Source: Holophagae bacterium
GTDB taxonomy: Bacteria > Acidobacteriota > Thermoanaerobaculia > Thermoanaerobaculales > Sulfomarinibacteraceae
Direction of reading: 5' to 3'
Assembly (NCBI GenBank): GCA_030637505.1
Contig: DAOWGJ010000389.1
Coordinates: 1 to 6,010 of the forward strand
DNA: 6,010 nucleotides
Shown here: positions 5,374 to 6,010 of the stretch, piece after piece
Layout: the number at the start of each line of letters is the position of its first letter
Numbering within the stretch: position 1 is the stretch's first letter
The notes under the pieces: model-generated
What the model was told of the DNA's origin: nothing
What the model saw: only the letters and a program-made list of their open reading frames with translations
The model's database searches: none
Position numbers and translations under genes: made by a program

Positions 5374-6010
5374 ATGCAACAATGGCCATCGCCTGGTCTG
5401 AGACGAAGCCTCGTTGAGGTGTTTGTCCTCTTGGGTGCATTCGTCGTTGACCAGTGGGTGTTGAGGGGACTCTCCAACCCCCTGTTCGAGGTTCCGGCCT
5501 TCGGGGTTGTCGCCGCGGTTTTCGTGACATCGATCAAGCGACGTGGTGGATTCGAACGGGTCCTGGTGCATGCGCCTGGGTCTTCACGCAGGGCGTGGCT
5601 TGAGACGTTCGCCGCAACCGCCATTCCTGGGTTTGGGCTGCTGGTGTGGGGCTTGACGATCCGGGGTCCGTACGATGAGATCCCACTGAAACTCGCGCAG
5701 GCGAGCGTATTCGGTTTGTTCGTGTGGTTCGGTCAACACCTGGTGTGGGCGGCTCTCCAACAGGGACTCCTCCAGCTGTTCCTCCGGCCCGTGATCGGCG
5801 AGATCCTCCGAAAACCGGCTGTCGCGACCGCAGCCGCAGCCCTGCTCTTCGGTCTTCTCCACCTTCCCTGCACGGTTCTGGTCGCCTCGACCACGATCCT
5901 GGGGCTCATGTGGATGCTCCTCTTTTCTCGGCACCGGCGGATCGCACCGTTGATTGTGTCCCACGCCATGCTCGCTGCCCTCGCGTTCGTTATTCTGCCC
6001 CCTCAATGGA
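5374..6010 (+). CDS. CPBP-family (CAAX protease-like) intramembrane protein, 3' end outside window
   Basis: The frame is open from ATG 5374 to the window end (212 residues visible); a stop at 5362-5364 limits the start to this ATG or later. Hydrophobic segments lie at about residues 13-30, 39-54, 79-97, 110-128, 149-164, 166-184 and 190-208. The C-terminal part has the CPBP/Abi layout: HLVWAALQQGLLQLFLRP (122-139), ALLFGLLHLP (156-165) and LIVSHAMLAAL (193-203). Active CPBP proteases have a paired-glutamate EExxxR motif 1 and histidines in motifs 2 and 3. Here motif 1 is QQGLLQ (Gln129-Gln130), while the histidines remain (F159-x3-His163 and His197). The protein may therefore be non-proteolytic or use other residues. 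CPBP proteins process prenylated or secreted peptides, or give bacteriocin immunity in some bacteria; no peptide substrate gene is visible here. The reading frame is supported by family-like motifs, not only by its length. At least part of the last transmembrane region or the tail lies beyond the window. Confidence 0.82.
   Translation, partial: MQQWPSPGLRRSLVEVFVLLGAFVVDQWVLRGLSNPLFEVPAFGVVAAVFVTSIKRRGGFERVLVHAPGSSRRAWLETFAATAIPGFGLLVWGLTIRGPYDEIPLKLAQASVFGLFVWFGQHLVWAALQQGLLQLFLRPVIGEILRKPAVATAAAALLFGLLHLPCTVLVASTTILGLMWMLLFSRHRRIAPLIVSHAMLAALAFVILPPQW

Noticed and set aside
5584..6006. Minus-strand frame of 140 codons opposite the CPBP gene
   Set aside because: Highly charged, repeat-like translation (Glu, Arg, His, Gln) typical of the complement of hydrophobic membrane-protein codons.

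Overview
This is a GC-rich bacterial window, roughly 60% GC judged by eye. It holds five protein-coding genes, two of them cut by the window edges. No RNA genes, CRISPR arrays, transposases or integrases are visible. A Kbp/YgaU-type BON-LysM protein next to an HD-GYP signalling protein suggests a free-living, probably Gram-negative-type bacterium. A high-GC Acidobacteriota or Deltaproteobacteria-like lineage would fit, but the phylum cannot be fixed from this sequence alone.

Layout, left to right. (1) Bases 2-550 (+): the C-terminal part of a GHMP-family sugar kinase of the heptose-7-phosphate kinase-like (HddA/COG2605) type; its N-terminus lies upstream. (2) Bases 551-705: a short spacer with a candidate extended -10 promoter and a strong Shine-Dalgarno. 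(3) Bases 706-1152 (+): a 148-residue cytoplasmic BON + LysM protein closely resembling E. coli Kbp/YgaU. (4) Bases 1180-3516 (+): a 778-residue HerA/DUF87-type ATPase with a long C-terminal coiled-coil hairpin, 27 bases downstream of kbp, in the same frame and probably in the same operon. (5) Bases 3517-3606: a 23-bp stem-loop with a 3-base loop at a convergent junction, set inside short GAAACTGGA/TTTCC repeats; it looks like a two-way terminator. (6) Bases 3607-5247 (-): a membrane protein with a MASE1-like sensor and an HD-GYP cyclic-di-GMP phosphodiesterase domain whose GYP motif is rearranged. (7) Bases 5248-5373: a divergent intergenic region. (8) Bases 5374-6010+ (+): the start of a CPBP (CAAX protease/bacteriocin-processing-like) membrane protein with the usual catalytic glutamates replaced by glutamines. 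It may be translated from a leaderless transcript.

The kbp and HerA-like genes form the only convincing operon. The HD-GYP and CPBP genes are divergent and share an upstream region of about 126 bases. No complete new multi-gene system is evident. The most interesting points are the kbp-ATPase pairing, the coiled-coil HerA-like ATPase with no nuclease partner in view, the altered HD-GYP motif, the long hairpin, and the Gln-substituted CPBP protein.
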